Assembly: GCF_029351045.1 (NCBI RefSeq)
Contig: NZ_JARKIN010000001.1
Coordinates: forward strand, 4,018,501-4,082,500
From: Streptomyces sp. WMMB303
Lineage (GTDB): Bacteria > Actinomycetota > Actinomycetes > Streptomycetales > Streptomycetaceae
Direction of reading: 5' to 3'
Length of the DNA: 64,000 bases
Part shown: positions 16,115 to 24,812 of the stretch, piece after piece
Layout: every line of letters starts with the position of its first letter
Numbering within the stretch: position 1 is the first letter of the stretch
Program-made: the position numbers and the translations under genes
Notes under the pieces: model-generated
Told to the model about the DNA's origin: nothing
The model's database searches: none
What the model saw: the letters and a program-made list of their open reading frames with translations, nothing else

Positions 16115-16579
16115 TCAGCCTCCGGTCCCGTTCCGCCGGGCCGCGCGGGAGGCGCGGGCACAGGAGGCCGACACCGCGCTGCGCAGCCATTCCGGCAGCG
16201 GCTCCTGGTGGGTCGCCCGGGTCAGCAGGCGGGCGACCTCCCGGAGCTTGGTGTTGGTCCGCTGCGAGGTGTCGACGAGTACCTGCCACGCCGTCTCGGG
16301 GCCGCAGCGCCCCGAAGCCATGATCACCCCGCGCGCCTGGTCGATCACGGGACGGCTGTCCAGTGCCTGCCGGAGTTGGGCCACCTCCTCCCGGAGCCGG
16401 TGGAGCTCGGCGAGCCGGCACGCCTCCTCCGCCCGGTCGCCGGCCCCGGACTCCGCACCGGCAGTCAGGGGTTCGCGGCCGGCGGTCCGGGGCTCTTCAC
16501 CAGGGGCGACGGCCCTCTCGTCAGAAGGAGGAGAATGGGAGGTGTAGAAGGCTCCCTGGTTGGTCACCCGTAGCTCCAT
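16115..16579 (-). CDS. ANTAR-domain protein
   Basis: A 154-residue protein. The first 50 residues are polar and probably disordered. A short coiled coil (RLAELHRLREEVAQLRQAL) leads into an ANTAR domain (VIDQARGVIMASGRCGPETA then WQVLVDTSQRTNTKLREVA), an RNA-binding module that acts in transcription antitermination. Streptomyces encode many such proteins in which the usual GAF or receiver sensor is reduced. The start is set at ATG 16579, although the ribosome site is weak; GTG 16570 is an alternative. Its RNA target is not apparent from nearby sequence. Confidence 0.85.
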   Translation of the reverse strand: MELRVTNQGAFYTSHSPPSDERAVAPGEEPRTAGREPLTAGAESGAGDRAEEACRLAELHRLREEVAQLRQALDSRPVIDQARGVIMASGRCGPETAWQVLVDTSQRTNTKLREVARLLTRATHQEPLPEWLRSAVSASCARASRAARRNGTGG

Positions 16580-16875
16580 CCGAGCCGGTTCGGCCCAGGT
16601 GCCGGCGCGGTAGCGCCCCGGATCCGGCCTAGGCGGAGCCGGGCGCGCGCCCTGCCGCCCCGTGGCGAGTGGGAGAGCGGTCCCCGTGCCCGGGGTGGCG
16701 CCACGGCGAGATTCATCGTGCCTCCGGAGACAACTGTTGTCGTGTGACACATGTCTGCCCGTCCCGGCGGGGCGGTATGCCCACCTGTGAGATAGCGAAC
16801 ACCGGCGCACCCGTACCGTGGCGGGACGCCCTCCCGCCCGGGAGGACCACCGCCCCGTGACAGAGGAGCGCCGCC
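16580..16875. other. Divergent intergenic region, ANTAR and hydrolase genes
   Basis: These 296 bases separate divergent start codons. The sequence is less GC-rich around 16710-16760, as expected for promoters. No further gene is supported. Confidence 0.4.
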
Positions 16876-17931
16876 GTGACCCCGACCGAACCGCCCGTAC
16901 TGGTCGAGAGGGACGGCTGCGTCGGCCGTCTCGTGCTCAACCGCCCGCGCGCGCTCAACGCCCTCGACCGGGAGATGGTCGACCGGCTCACCGAGGCACT
17001 GGACACCTGGGAACGGGACGACACAGTCACCGCCGTCGTCCTCAGCGGCGCGGGCGAGCGGGGGCTGTGTGCGGGCGGCGACATCCGCGGGATCCACGAG
17101 GACGTACGACAAGGCGGCGGCGCGGAGTCCGCACGGTTCTGGGCGGCGGAGTACCGCCTCAACGCCCGGATCGCCCGCTACTCCAAGCCGTACGTGGCGC
17201 TCATGGACGGCGTCGTGATGGGCGGCGGTGTCGGAGTGTCCGCGCACGGCAGCGTCCGCGTCGTCACCGAGCGGTCGCGGGTCGCCATGCCGGAGACGGG
17301 CATCGGCTTCGTCCCCGACGTGGGCGGCACCTGGCTGCTGTCGCGGGCGCCGGGCGAGCTGGGCACACACCTGGCACTGACCGCCGGGGCGGTGGGTGCG
17401 GCGGATGCGCTGCTGTGCGGACTGGCGGACCACTTCGTGCCCGCGGACCGGCTCGCGGACTTCGCCGCCTCGCTGGCCCGCACTCCGGCCGCGGACGCGG
17501 TGGCGCGGTACGCGACCACCCCGCCGGAATCCGAACTGGCCGGGCACCGGCCCTGGATCGACGCCTGCTACCGCTCCGACAGCGTCCCGGAGATCCTGGC
17601 GCGGCTGCGCGACCACGGCGGGACGGCGGCCAAGGAGGCGGCCGCGGCCGTCGAGTCGAAGTCCCCGACCTCCCTCAAGGTCACCCTCGCCGCGCTGCGC
17701 CGGGCCCGCGGCCTCTCCTCGCTGGAAGCGGCCCTGGAACAGGAGTACCGCACCTCCGTCGCCGCACTCTCCTCGCCCGACTTCGCCGAGGGCGTGCGGG
17801 CGCAGATCATCGACAAGGACCGCAACCCGCGCTGGTCGCCCGCCGCACTCGACGACGTCTCCGAGGAGGAGGTGGCGCGGCACTTCGCGCCGCCGAAGAG
17901 CGGCGACCTGGGACTCGGCGTGCGATTCTGA
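16876..17931 (+). CDS. Enoyl-CoA hydratase/isomerase, 3-hydroxyisobutyryl-CoA hydrolase type
   Basis: A 351-residue crotonase-fold enzyme. The N-terminal oxyanion loop is GLCAGGDIRG, and the second is MDGVVMGGGVGVS. MPETGIGFVPDVGG carries the Glu and Asp expected in 3-hydroxyisobutyryl-CoA hydrolases, and the C-terminal segment AQIIDKDRNPRW is diagnostic for that subgroup. These hydrolyse 3-hydroxyisobutyryl-CoA in valine breakdown. The length of 351 also fits that subgroup, since ordinary hydratases have about 260. GTG 16876 has GAGG upstream. It stands alone before the lanthipeptide cluster, with no other valine catabolic genes adjacent. Confidence 0.88.
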   Translation: MTPTEPPVLVERDGCVGRLVLNRPRALNALDREMVDRLTEALDTWERDDTVTAVVLSGAGERGLCAGGDIRGIHEDVRQGGGAESARFWAAEYRLNARIARYSKPYVALMDGVVMGGGVGVSAHGSVRVVTERSRVAMPETGIGFVPDVGGTWLLSRAPGELGTHLALTAGAVGAADALLCGLADHFVPADRLADFAASLARTPAADAVARYATTPPESELAGHRPWIDACYRSDSVPEILARLRDHGGTAAKEAAAAVESKSPTSLKVTLAALRRARGLSSLEAALEQEYRTSVAALSSPDFAEGVRAQIIDKDRNPRWSPAALDDVSEEEVARHFAPPKSGDLGLGVRF

Positions 17932-17984
17932 CGCTTTCTGCGGGCATATTCTGATGGCCCATGAGCTACCCGTGCGTTCCTCAC

Positions 17985-18027
17985 GTCACGTTCGTGACAG
18001 AACTGACTACACATTCCCCTCACACAT
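17985..18027 (+). promoter_or_regulatory. Palindrome and direct repeats upstream of ramC/amfT
   Basis: GTCACG-TT-CGTGAC at 17985-17998 has perfect 6-bp arms. ACACAT follows at 18009-18014 and 18022-18027, 13 bp apart. They lie 41-83 nt before the lanthipeptide synthetase start. RamR is known to activate the ram operon by binding repeats in this promoter, so these are candidate sites; no match to a consensus was tested. Confidence 0.45.
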
Positions 18028-18067
18028 GCTGCACGCTTGATCCCGTGCTTCCGAGGGGAGGGGAACG

Positions 18068-20827
18068 ATGGACAAGCGGTATGAGATTTTCTGTCTCGCG
18101 GACCCGTATTTCTACGAAACACCCGACCGCTTGTCGGACTCCGCGTCACGCGCCGCGACAGACGACGCGGGAAGGCGGTCCGACGAGTCGGCCGCCGACC
18201 GTTCCGCGGATCCGGGTGCATTTCCGGTAGCGTGCCGCCCCGTCCCCGCCGGCTGGCGGCAGACCCGGTCCGGCGACTGGCTGGAGCTGCGCCCGGTGGC
18301 AGGGGAATTCCCGTTGCAGGGCTGGAAGATTCACGCCTCGGCAACTCTCGACAACGCGGACGAGATCGGCACGGCGATCTGGGACCACTGCGTACCCCGC
18401 GGAATTCCCTTCAAATTCGTGCCGCACCGCACCCTCCTGTACCTGCGCAACGCCAAATACGCCGGACGCGGCACGAGCGGCAAATTCGCCACGATATACC
18501 CGGCCGACGAGAAACAACTCGAGGATATTCTGCGTGAGCTGGGCGAGAGCCTGGCGGGCCGGCCGGGGCCCTACATCCTGACCGATCTGCGCTGGCGCAC
18601 CGGACCGCTGTACGTGCGGTACGGCGGCTTCGCACCGCGCTTCTGCGTCGACGGCCAGGGCAGGCTCGTACCGGCGGTGGAGGACGCGCAGGGCCGGCTC
18701 GTCCCGGACCGCAAGGACCCCGCCTTCCGGGTGCCCGAAGGGGTGACGCTGCCCGCCTTCCTCCAGCCGGAGCTGGCGGCGCGCGACGCGGCCACCGTGC
18801 GGGACCTGCCCTACCGGATCGAGCGGGCGCTGCACTTCTCCAATGGCGGCGGCGTGTACGGCGGTGTCGACACCCGGGACGGGAGCCGGGTCGTGCTCAA
18901 GGAGGCCCGGCCGCACGCCGGACTCGCCGCCGACGGCGCCGACGCGGTGGCGCGGCTGGAGCGCGAGAAGGCCGCGCTCGACCGGCTCGCCGGGCTGCCG
19001 GTGGTACCGGCCGTCCGGGACTGGTTCGAGCTGGACGGACACCGGTTCCTCGTGATGGAGGAGCTCGCGGGGCAGACTCTCAACTCCTTCTTCGCCAGAC
19101 GCCATCCGCTGCTGAGCTCCGACCCCGACCCGGAAGCACTCGCCCGGCACACCGAGTGGGCGCTGCGCATGCACCGACTGGTGGAGGACGTCGTCGCGGC
19201 GGTGCACGAGCGGGGCATCGTCTTCAACGACCTGCACATGTTCAACATCATGGTGGCGCCCGACGAGCAGTCCGTCGCACTGCTGGACTTCGAGGCGGCC
19301 GCACCCGCCGAGGACGACCCGCGCCAGATCGTCGCCCACCCCGGATTCATCGCCCCGGCCGACCGCGCACGCTACGAGATCGACCGCTACGCACTGGCGT
19401 GCCTGCGGCTCGCGCTGTTCGTCCCGATGACGACACTGCTGGCAGTCGACCGCTCCAAGGCGGCGCACCTGGCCGAGATCGCCGCCGAGCAGTTCCCCGG
19501 CATCCCGCGGGAGTTCCTGGCCGAGGCCGTCGCCACCATCGAAGGCACCGGTACCGGCAGCACCCCCGCCGCACCCTTCGGCACCCGGTCCCCCGCGGCT
19601 CCCGCGCCCGAGGACTGGCCTGCGGCCCGCGACGCGATGGTGCGGGCGATCCTCGCCTCGGCCACCCCCGAGCGCGACGACCGGCTCTTCCCCGGCGACG
19701 TCGCGCAGTTCAACGACGGCGGAGGGCTCGGACTGGCGCACGGCGCCGCCGGAGTGCTGCACGCACTCGCGGAGACGGGCGCCGCCCGCTTCCCGGAGGG
19801 CGAGGAATGGCTGCTGCGGCACACCGACCCGCCGCCGCGCGGCACCCCGCTGGGGCTCTACGACGGACTGCCCGGAGTCGCCTGCGTACTGGCCCGCTTC
19901 GGCCACACCAAGCGGGCGCTGGAGCTGACCGAGCGGGTGCTGGACGAGAAGTGGCAGCGACTGGGCAGCTCACTGCACGGCGGCCTCGCCGGTCTCGGTC
20001 TCGCGCTGGAGCAGCTCGCGGACGACACCGGTGAGCGGCGGCTGCACTCGGCCGCCGTCGAAGCAGCCCGGTTGCTGGCGCGGCGGCTGGACGAACCCGA
20101 CGACGGCACCCGCGGAGTCAACCGGGCCGGACTGCTGCACGGTGCCACCGGATCCGCGCTGCTGTTCCTGCGGCTGTACGAGCGGCACGGCGACCCCGCG
20201 CTGCTCGACCTGGCGGACCGCGCGCTCGCCCGCGACCTGGCGCACTGCGTCCGGGACAGCGCGGGGACCTGGCAGGTCGACGAGGGCAGCCGGGTGATGC
20301 CGTACCTGGGTGCGGGCAGCGTGGGCATCGGCATGGTGCTCGACGACTTCCTCGGCCACCGGCCGGACCACGAGGGCTTCGCGACCGCGCGGGAGGGCAT
20401 CCTGCCCGCGGCACGGATGCGCTACTACGCGCAGCCCGGGCTCTTCCAGGGCCGCGCCGGGATGCTGCTGCACCTCAGCCGGACCACCGCGCCCGGTGTC
20501 ACCGAAGCCGACCGGACGGCGCAGCTCACCGGACTCGGCTGGTACGGGATGACGTATCAGGAGGGACTCGCCTTCCCCGGCGACCAGATGATGCGGCTCT
20601 CGATGGACCTGGCGACGGGCACCGCGGGCTGCCTGCTCGCCACGGGTGCCGCCGTCGGCACCGGGCCCGGCGGGGTCTCGCCGAGCCTGCCGTTCCTGGC
20701 ACCACCGGCGCACCGCAGCGCCACACCGCCGTCCGGAGCGGCCGCGCGCGACAACGCGCCGGCGCCCGGCGGCCCACAGACCGGCCTCCGGGGCGGGGGC
20801 CGTACCGAAGCACAACCGTCCCTGTAA
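18068..20827 (+). CDS. ramC: Class III lanthipeptide synthetase (RamC/AmfT)
   Basis: A 919-residue three-domain enzyme that modifies the SapB/AmfS-type precursor. Residues 1-210 resemble the phospho-Ser lyase region of LanKC proteins (MDKRYEIFCLADPYFYETPD at the start). Residues 240-500 are a Ser/Thr kinase domain, with GVYGGVD as glycine loop, VVLKEA as ATP lysine, GIVFNDLHMFNIMV as catalytic loop and LLDFEAA as metal-binding DFx motif. Residues 560-880 are a LanC-like cyclase (LYDGLPGVA, SSLHGGLAGLG, GLLHGATGSA, LGAGSVGIG, LFQGRAGML). They lack the clustered Cys-Cys/His zinc ligands of classes I, II and IV, which points to class III. A ribosome site precedes ATG 18068, in GAGGGGAGGGGAACG. 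First gene of the ram/amf operon. Confidence 0.95.
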   Translation: MDKRYEIFCLADPYFYETPDRLSDSASRAATDDAGRRSDESAADRSADPGAFPVACRPVPAGWRQTRSGDWLELRPVAGEFPLQGWKIHASATLDNADEIGTAIWDHCVPRGIPFKFVPHRTLLYLRNAKYAGRGTSGKFATIYPADEKQLEDILRELGESLAGRPGPYILTDLRWRTGPLYVRYGGFAPRFCVDGQGRLVPAVEDAQGRLVPDRKDPAFRVPEGVTLPAFLQPELAARDAATVRDLPYRIERALHFSNGGGVYGGVDTRDGSRVVLKEARPHAGLAADGADAVARLEREKAALDRLAGLPVVPAVRDWFELDGHRFLVMEELAGQTLNSFFARRHPLLSSDPDPEALARHTEWALRMHRLVEDVVAAVHERGIVFNDLHMFNIMVAPDEQSVALLDFEAAAPAEDDPRQIVAHPGFIAPADRARYEIDRYALACLRLALFVPMTTLLAVDRSKAAHLAEIAAEQFPGIPREFLAEAVATIEGTGTGSTPAAPFGTRSPAAPAPEDWPAARDAMVRAILASATPERDDRLFPGDVAQFNDGGGLGLAHGAAGVLHALAETGAARFPEGEEWLLRHTDPPPRGTPLGLYDGLPGVACVLARFGHTKRALELTERVLDEKWQRLGSSLHGGLAGLGLALEQLADDTGERRLHSAAVEAARLLARRLDEPDDGTRGVNRAGLLHGATGSALLFLRLYERHGDPALLDLADRALARDLAHCVRDSAGTWQVDEGSRVMPYLGAGSVGIGMVLDDFLGHRPDHEGFATAREGILPAARMRYYAQPGLFQGRAGMLLHLSRTTAPGVTEADRTAQLTGLGWYGMTYQEGLAFPGDQMMRLSMDLATGTAGCLLATGAAVGTGPGGVSPSLPFLAPPAHRSATPPSGAAARDNAPAPGGPQTGLRGGGRTEAQPSL

Positions 20828-20863
20828 CACACAACCCAACACCCCGATAGGGAAGGAAACATC

Positions 20864-20986
20864 ATGGCCCTTCTGGACCTGCAGACCATGGAGCCCGAGG
20901 AGCGCACCGGCGGCGGCGACGACAGCAGCGCCAGCCTCCTCCTGTGCGACAAGCTCAGCTCCCACAGCGCGCTTCTGTGCCTGTGA
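20864..20986 (+). CDS. ramS: Class III lanthipeptide precursor (SapB/AmfS-like)
   Basis: A 40-residue precursor, starting at ATG 20864 behind GGAAGG. The leader starts MALLDLQTME; LDLQ is the recognition motif conserved in AmfS/RamS leaders. A Gly/Asp spacer follows around residues 16-20. The core holds two Ser-X2-Ser-X3-Cys units: Ser21, Ser24 and Cys28, and Ser32, Ser35 and Cys39. These can each form a lanthionine or labionin ring, as in SapB. The product should be a surface-active peptide that aids aerial hyphae. It lies 36 nt after ramC and 4 nt before the first ABC gene. The core sequence differs from the SapB core I remember. Confidence 0.95.
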   Translation: MALLDLQTMEPEERTGGGDDSSASLLLCDKLSSHSALLCL

Positions 20987-20990
20987 CCGG

Positions 20991-22820
20991 GTGACTCACG
21001 CACCCAGTGCTCCCGGGCGGGGTTCTGCCCCCGCCCGGGGGCACTCCCCTGTCTCCGGGCCGCCGGCCGGCCCGGTCCGCCGCACTCCCGCGGACCGGCT
21101 GCTGCTCGCCGCGGGACGGCCGCACCTGTGGCGCACCCTGGCGCTGTTCGCCACGGCGACCGGCGCTGCGCTCGCCGCGCTCGCACTGCCCGCGGCCCTC
21201 GGCCGCACCCTCGATCTGCTGCTGGCCGGCGGGGTGGCAGACGAAGCCGAAGCGGGCCGCTGGCTCGCCTGCTGCGCAGCGCTGACCGCCGTCTCGGTGG
21301 CGTTGGACGCGGCCGACACCGTGCTGACCGGAACTCTCACCTCCCGCACCACGGCTCGGCTGCGCACCCGGCTGGCCGGCCATCTGCTCGCGATGGGACC
21401 GCACCGTGCGGGCCGCTTCAGCCACGGGGACCTGGTCACCCGCTGCACCGGAAACGCCGCCCACGCGGGCACGGCGCCCGGCAGCGTCGCCTCGGCGCTG
21501 GCCGCGCTGGTCACCCCGGTGGGTGCGCTCGCGGCCCTCGCGGTGCTCGACCTGCGGCTGGCCGCCGTCTTCGTCGCCGGCACCCCGCTGCTGGTGCTGC
21601 TGCTGCGCGCGTTCTCCCGCTCCTCGACCGACTGCGTGACCCGCTACCAGGAGGCCCAGGCGCAGCTCGCCGGTCGGCTCGTGGAGGCACTGACCGGAGC
21701 CCGCACCATCGCGGCCGGCGGTCTGCGCGAACGTGAACAGGCCCGGGTACTGGAACCGCTGGCCCGGCTGTCCGCGCACGGCCACCGGATGTGGCACGTC
21801 CAGGGCCGGGCGACCGCGCAGGCCGCCGTGCTGGTGCCGCTGCTCCAGGTCGCAGTGGTCGCGGTCGGCGGACTGCTGCTGAGCCAGGGGGCGCTGAGCG
21901 TGGGCGGTCTGGTGGCCGCCGCCCGGTACGCGGTGCTGGCGGCGGGCGTCGGAACCCTCGTCGGGCAGCTCAACGCGCTGGTACGCGGCCGTACCGCGGC
22001 ACGGCGGCTGGCGGAGGTCCTGGAGGTGCCCGCCATGGCGACAGGGCATCGGGCGGCCCCGGAGCACGCCGCGGGCGGCGCACCCGGACGGCTGGAACTG
22101 CGCGGTGTGCGCGCCTCCTACGCGGGTGAGCCGGTGCTGCACGGCGTGGACCTGGAGGTGCCCGGCGGCGCCACGGTCGCGGTGGTCGGCCGGTCGGGAG
22201 CGGGCAAGTCGCTGCTGGCGGCCGTGGCCGGACGGCTCGCCGAACCGGATGCCGGGCAGGTGCTGCTGGACGGTACCGACCTGGCCGAGCTGGATCCGGC
22301 GGCCCTGCGGCAGGTCGTCGGCTTCGCCTTCGAACGCCCGGTGCTCTTCGGCTCCACGGTCGGCGACGCGCTCGCGGCCGGGATCCCCGCCGGATGCGAG
22401 GGGCGCGAGGCCCGGGTCCGCGCGGCGGCCCGCGCGGCCTGCGCCGACGGGTTCGTGCGGACCCTGCCGCACGGCTATGACACGCCCTGCGCGCAGGCCC
22501 CGCTCTCCGGCGGCGAGATCCAGCGGCTGGGGCTGGCCCGCGCGCTCGCCCAGGACAGTCGGGTGCTCGTGCTGGACGACGCCACCTCCAGCCTGGACAC
22601 GGTGACCGAATGGAAGGTGACCCAGGCGCTGGCGGACGCGGGCGGCCCCGGCGGGGCACGGACCCGGCTGGTCGTCGCGCACCGCGCCTCGACCGCCGCC
22701 CGCGCGGACCTGACCGCCTGGCTGGACGGTGGCCGGATCCGTGCGCTGGCTCCGCACCGGCAACTGTGGGAACAGCCCGGCTACCGGTCCCTCTTCGGCA
22801 GCGGGAGCGACGATGACTGA
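20991..22820 (+). CDS. ABC transporter, fused permease/ATPase (RamA/AmfB-like)
   Basis: A 609-residue half-transporter. The N-terminal about 330 residues hold the six-helix exporter permease, and the C-terminal 230 hold the ATPase. Walker A is GRSGAGKS, the signature is LSGGEIQRLGLARA, and Walker B is VLVLDDATSS. GTG 20991 begins 4 nt after the precursor stop with no separate ribosome site, indicating coupled translation. It is the first of two half-transporters that should form a heterodimer exporting the mature lanthipeptide. Which one corresponds to ramA or ramB is assigned only by order. Confidence 0.92.
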   Translation: MTHAPSAPGRGSAPARGHSPVSGPPAGPVRRTPADRLLLAAGRPHLWRTLALFATATGAALAALALPAALGRTLDLLLAGGVADEAEAGRWLACCAALTAVSVALDAADTVLTGTLTSRTTARLRTRLAGHLLAMGPHRAGRFSHGDLVTRCTGNAAHAGTAPGSVASALAALVTPVGALAALAVLDLRLAAVFVAGTPLLVLLLRAFSRSSTDCVTRYQEAQAQLAGRLVEALTGARTIAAGGLREREQARVLEPLARLSAHGHRMWHVQGRATAQAAVLVPLLQVAVVAVGGLLLSQGALSVGGLVAAARYAVLAAGVGTLVGQLNALVRGRTAARRLAEVLEVPAMATGHRAAPEHAAGGAPGRLELRGVRASYAGEPVLHGVDLEVPGGATVAVVGRSGAGKSLLAAVAGRLAEPDAGQVLLDGTDLAELDPAALRQVVGFAFERPVLFGSTVGDALAAGIPAGCEGREARVRAAARAACADGFVRTLPHGYDTPCAQAPLSGGEIQRLGLARALAQDSRVLVLDDATSSLDTVTEWKVTQALADAGGPGGARTRLVVAHRASTAARADLTAWLDGGRIRALAPHRQLWEQPGYRSLFGSGSDDD

Positions 22821-24732
22821 GCCCGCGGCGGCACACCCCGGGGCAGCCCCGGTGGAGGCGGTCGGCACCGGGGCCGCGGCCCGGCAGGCACCGCACCGGC
22901 GAGGCCGGCACCGGGCGCCGCGCGGACTCGGACGGGCCGGGATGCGTTTCCTGCTGCGGCGCCCGCGGGTGCTGCTGGGGCTGGCAGGCTGGTCGGTGCT
23001 GGAGGCGGCGCACACCTTCGCACTGGGATTCGCCCTCGCACGGGCCCTGGACGACGGCTTCCTGGCGGACCACCCGGCCGTGGGCCTGGGATGGCTGGGC
23101 GTCGCCGCCGCCGGGCTGGTCGTGGGGGCCTGGGGCACGGCACGGGTCTACCGGCAGGTCGCGGCGCTCGCCGAACCGCTGCGGGACGAACTGGTGCGCC
23201 GCGTGGTGGGCCGCGGGCTGTACGAGGCCGTGGCCGCCGCCGGGGCTCCGGGGCGGGCCGCGGACGACGCCGCGGGTACCGGACTCGTCTCCCGGTTGAC
23301 GCACCAGGTGGAGATCGCCCGGGACAGCTTCGCGGGGCTGGTGATGGTCTCGCGCTCGTTCCTGTTCACCGTGATCGGCGCGGTCTCCGGGCTCCTGGCC
23401 CTGGCGCCGGTACTGCTGCTGGTCGTCGTACCGCCTCTGGTGGCCGGGCTCGCGGTGTTCGCGGGGACGCTGGGTCCGCTCGCCCGCCGGCAGCGGGACT
23501 TCCTGGTGGCGGACGAGGAACTGGCGCGGGAGGCGGGCACGACGGTGCGGGCGCTGCGGGACGTGACCGCCTGCGGGGCCCAGGAGCCGGTGCGACGATC
23601 CGTGATGGAGAAGGTGACGGTGGAGCGACAGACCGCCGACGCGCTCGCGCACTGGGGAGTGGCCCGGGCGCTGGCGCTGGGCCTGGGCGGACGGCTGCCC
23701 GTGGTGCTGCTGCTGGTGCTCACCCCGTGGCTGCTGCGGCAGGGCGTGAGCGCCGGGGCGCTGGCCGGGGCGCTCACCTACCTCACCCAGGCGCTGCTGC
23801 CCGCGCTGCAGAGCCTGGTGCACGGCCTGGGCGGAGCCGGAGCCCGCTTCGCGGTGGTGATCGGCCGGCTGCGGGAAGGAGCACCGGACGGGCCGCCGGC
23901 CGCGGGCCCGCAGACGCCCGGCGTACCCGGGGCCCGAGCGGCGGCCGCCCCCCGCGGAGCGCGCCGCGCGGCTCCCGCGCTGGAGCTGCGGGGGGTCACC
24001 TTCGCCTACGGCCCGGCGGCCGAGCCGGTACTCGCCGGGCTCGATCTGACGGTCCCCGCGGGCGGGCGGCTGGCGGTCGTCGGCCCCAGCGGTGCGGGAA
24101 AGTCCACGCTGGCCCTGCTGGTGGCCGGAGTGCTGCGGCCGTCGGGCGGCGAGATCAGGCTGCACGGCAGACCGGCCCTGCCGCCGCTGCCGGAGGGGGC
24201 TCCGCAGCCGGCCCGCCGGCCGCCCCCAGCGGTGGAGCAGCGGGTACTCATCCCCCAGGAGTCCTACGTCTTCACCGGCAGCGTGCGGGAAAACCTGAGC
24301 TGCCTGCTGCCGGACGGCGCTGCCGTGCCGGGACCGGCGCTGCTGGACGCCGCCGAGGCGGTGGGGGCGGACGCGCTCGTGCGGCGGTTGGGCGGGATCG
24401 AGGGGCCGGTGGACCCGGCGGCGCTCTCGGCGGGTGAGCGGCAGCAGCTCGCGCTGGCCCGCTCCTATCTGTCGCCGGCCCCGCTGGTCGTCCTGGACGA
24501 GGCGGGCAGCCATCTGGACCCCGCTGCCGAGGAGGTGGCCGAGCGCGCCTTCATCCGGCGCGGCGGGGCGCTGATGGTGATCGCGCACCGGATCAGCTCG
24601 GCCCTCCGTGCCGACCGGGTGCTGGTGCTGGACGGCGAGCGTACCTGCTGCGGGACCCATGCCGAGCTGCTGGAGCGCTCCGGGCTCTACCGGGACCTGG
24701 CAGCGGGCTGGGCTCCGCCCTCGCGGGTGTGA
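22813..24732 (+). CDS. ABC transporter, fused permease/ATPase (RamB/AmfA-like)
   Basis: A 639-residue partner half-transporter with an N-terminal permease and C-terminal ATPase. Walker A is GPSGAGKS. The signature is LSAGERQQLALARS, where Ala replaces the second Gly of LSGGQ. Walker B is LVVLDEAGSHLD, and the switch His is in VIAHR. A Pro/Ala-rich linker joins the two domains around residues 350-390. ATG 22813 overlaps the preceding stop by 8 nt. Unequal signature motifs between the two halves are common in heterodimeric exporters, so one ATP site may be degenerate. Last gene of the operon. Confidence 0.92.
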   Translation: MTEPAAAHPGAAPVEAVGTGAAARQAPHRRGRHRAPRGLGRAGMRFLLRRPRVLLGLAGWSVLEAAHTFALGFALARALDDGFLADHPAVGLGWLGVAAAGLVVGAWGTARVYRQVAALAEPLRDELVRRVVGRGLYEAVAAAGAPGRAADDAAGTGLVSRLTHQVEIARDSFAGLVMVSRSFLFTVIGAVSGLLALAPVLLLVVVPPLVAGLAVFAGTLGPLARRQRDFLVADEELAREAGTTVRALRDVTACGAQEPVRRSVMEKVTVERQTADALAHWGVARALALGLGGRLPVVLLLVLTPWLLRQGVSAGALAGALTYLTQALLPALQSLVHGLGGAGARFAVVIGRLREGAPDGPPAAGPQTPGVPGARAAAAPRGARRAAPALELRGVTFAYGPAAEPVLAGLDLTVPAGGRLAVVGPSGAGKSTLALLVAGVLRPSGGEIRLHGRPALPPLPEGAPQPARRPPPAVEQRVLIPQESYVFTGSVRENLSCLLPDGAAVPGPALLDAAEAVGADALVRRLGGIEGPVDPAALSAGERQQLALARSYLSPAPLVVLDEAGSHLDPAAEEVAERAFIRRGGALMVIAHRISSALRADRVLVLDGERTCCGTHAELLERSGLYRDLAAGWAPPSRV

Positions 24733-24772
24733 CGGCACGGCCCCTCGGGTACGGCCGGGACGGCGTTCCGCT

Positions 24773-24797
24773 GCGGGGCGCGGACGGCGCTCCCCGC
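24773..24797. terminator. Imperfect hairpin between ramB and ramR
   Basis: A GCGGGG/CCCCGC stem extended by three G-C pairs beyond a two-base bulge lies in the 80-nt gap between the convergent genes. It could terminate both transcripts. Confidence 0.4.
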
Positions 24798-24812
24798 GCT
24801 CCGCTGCTCCCG

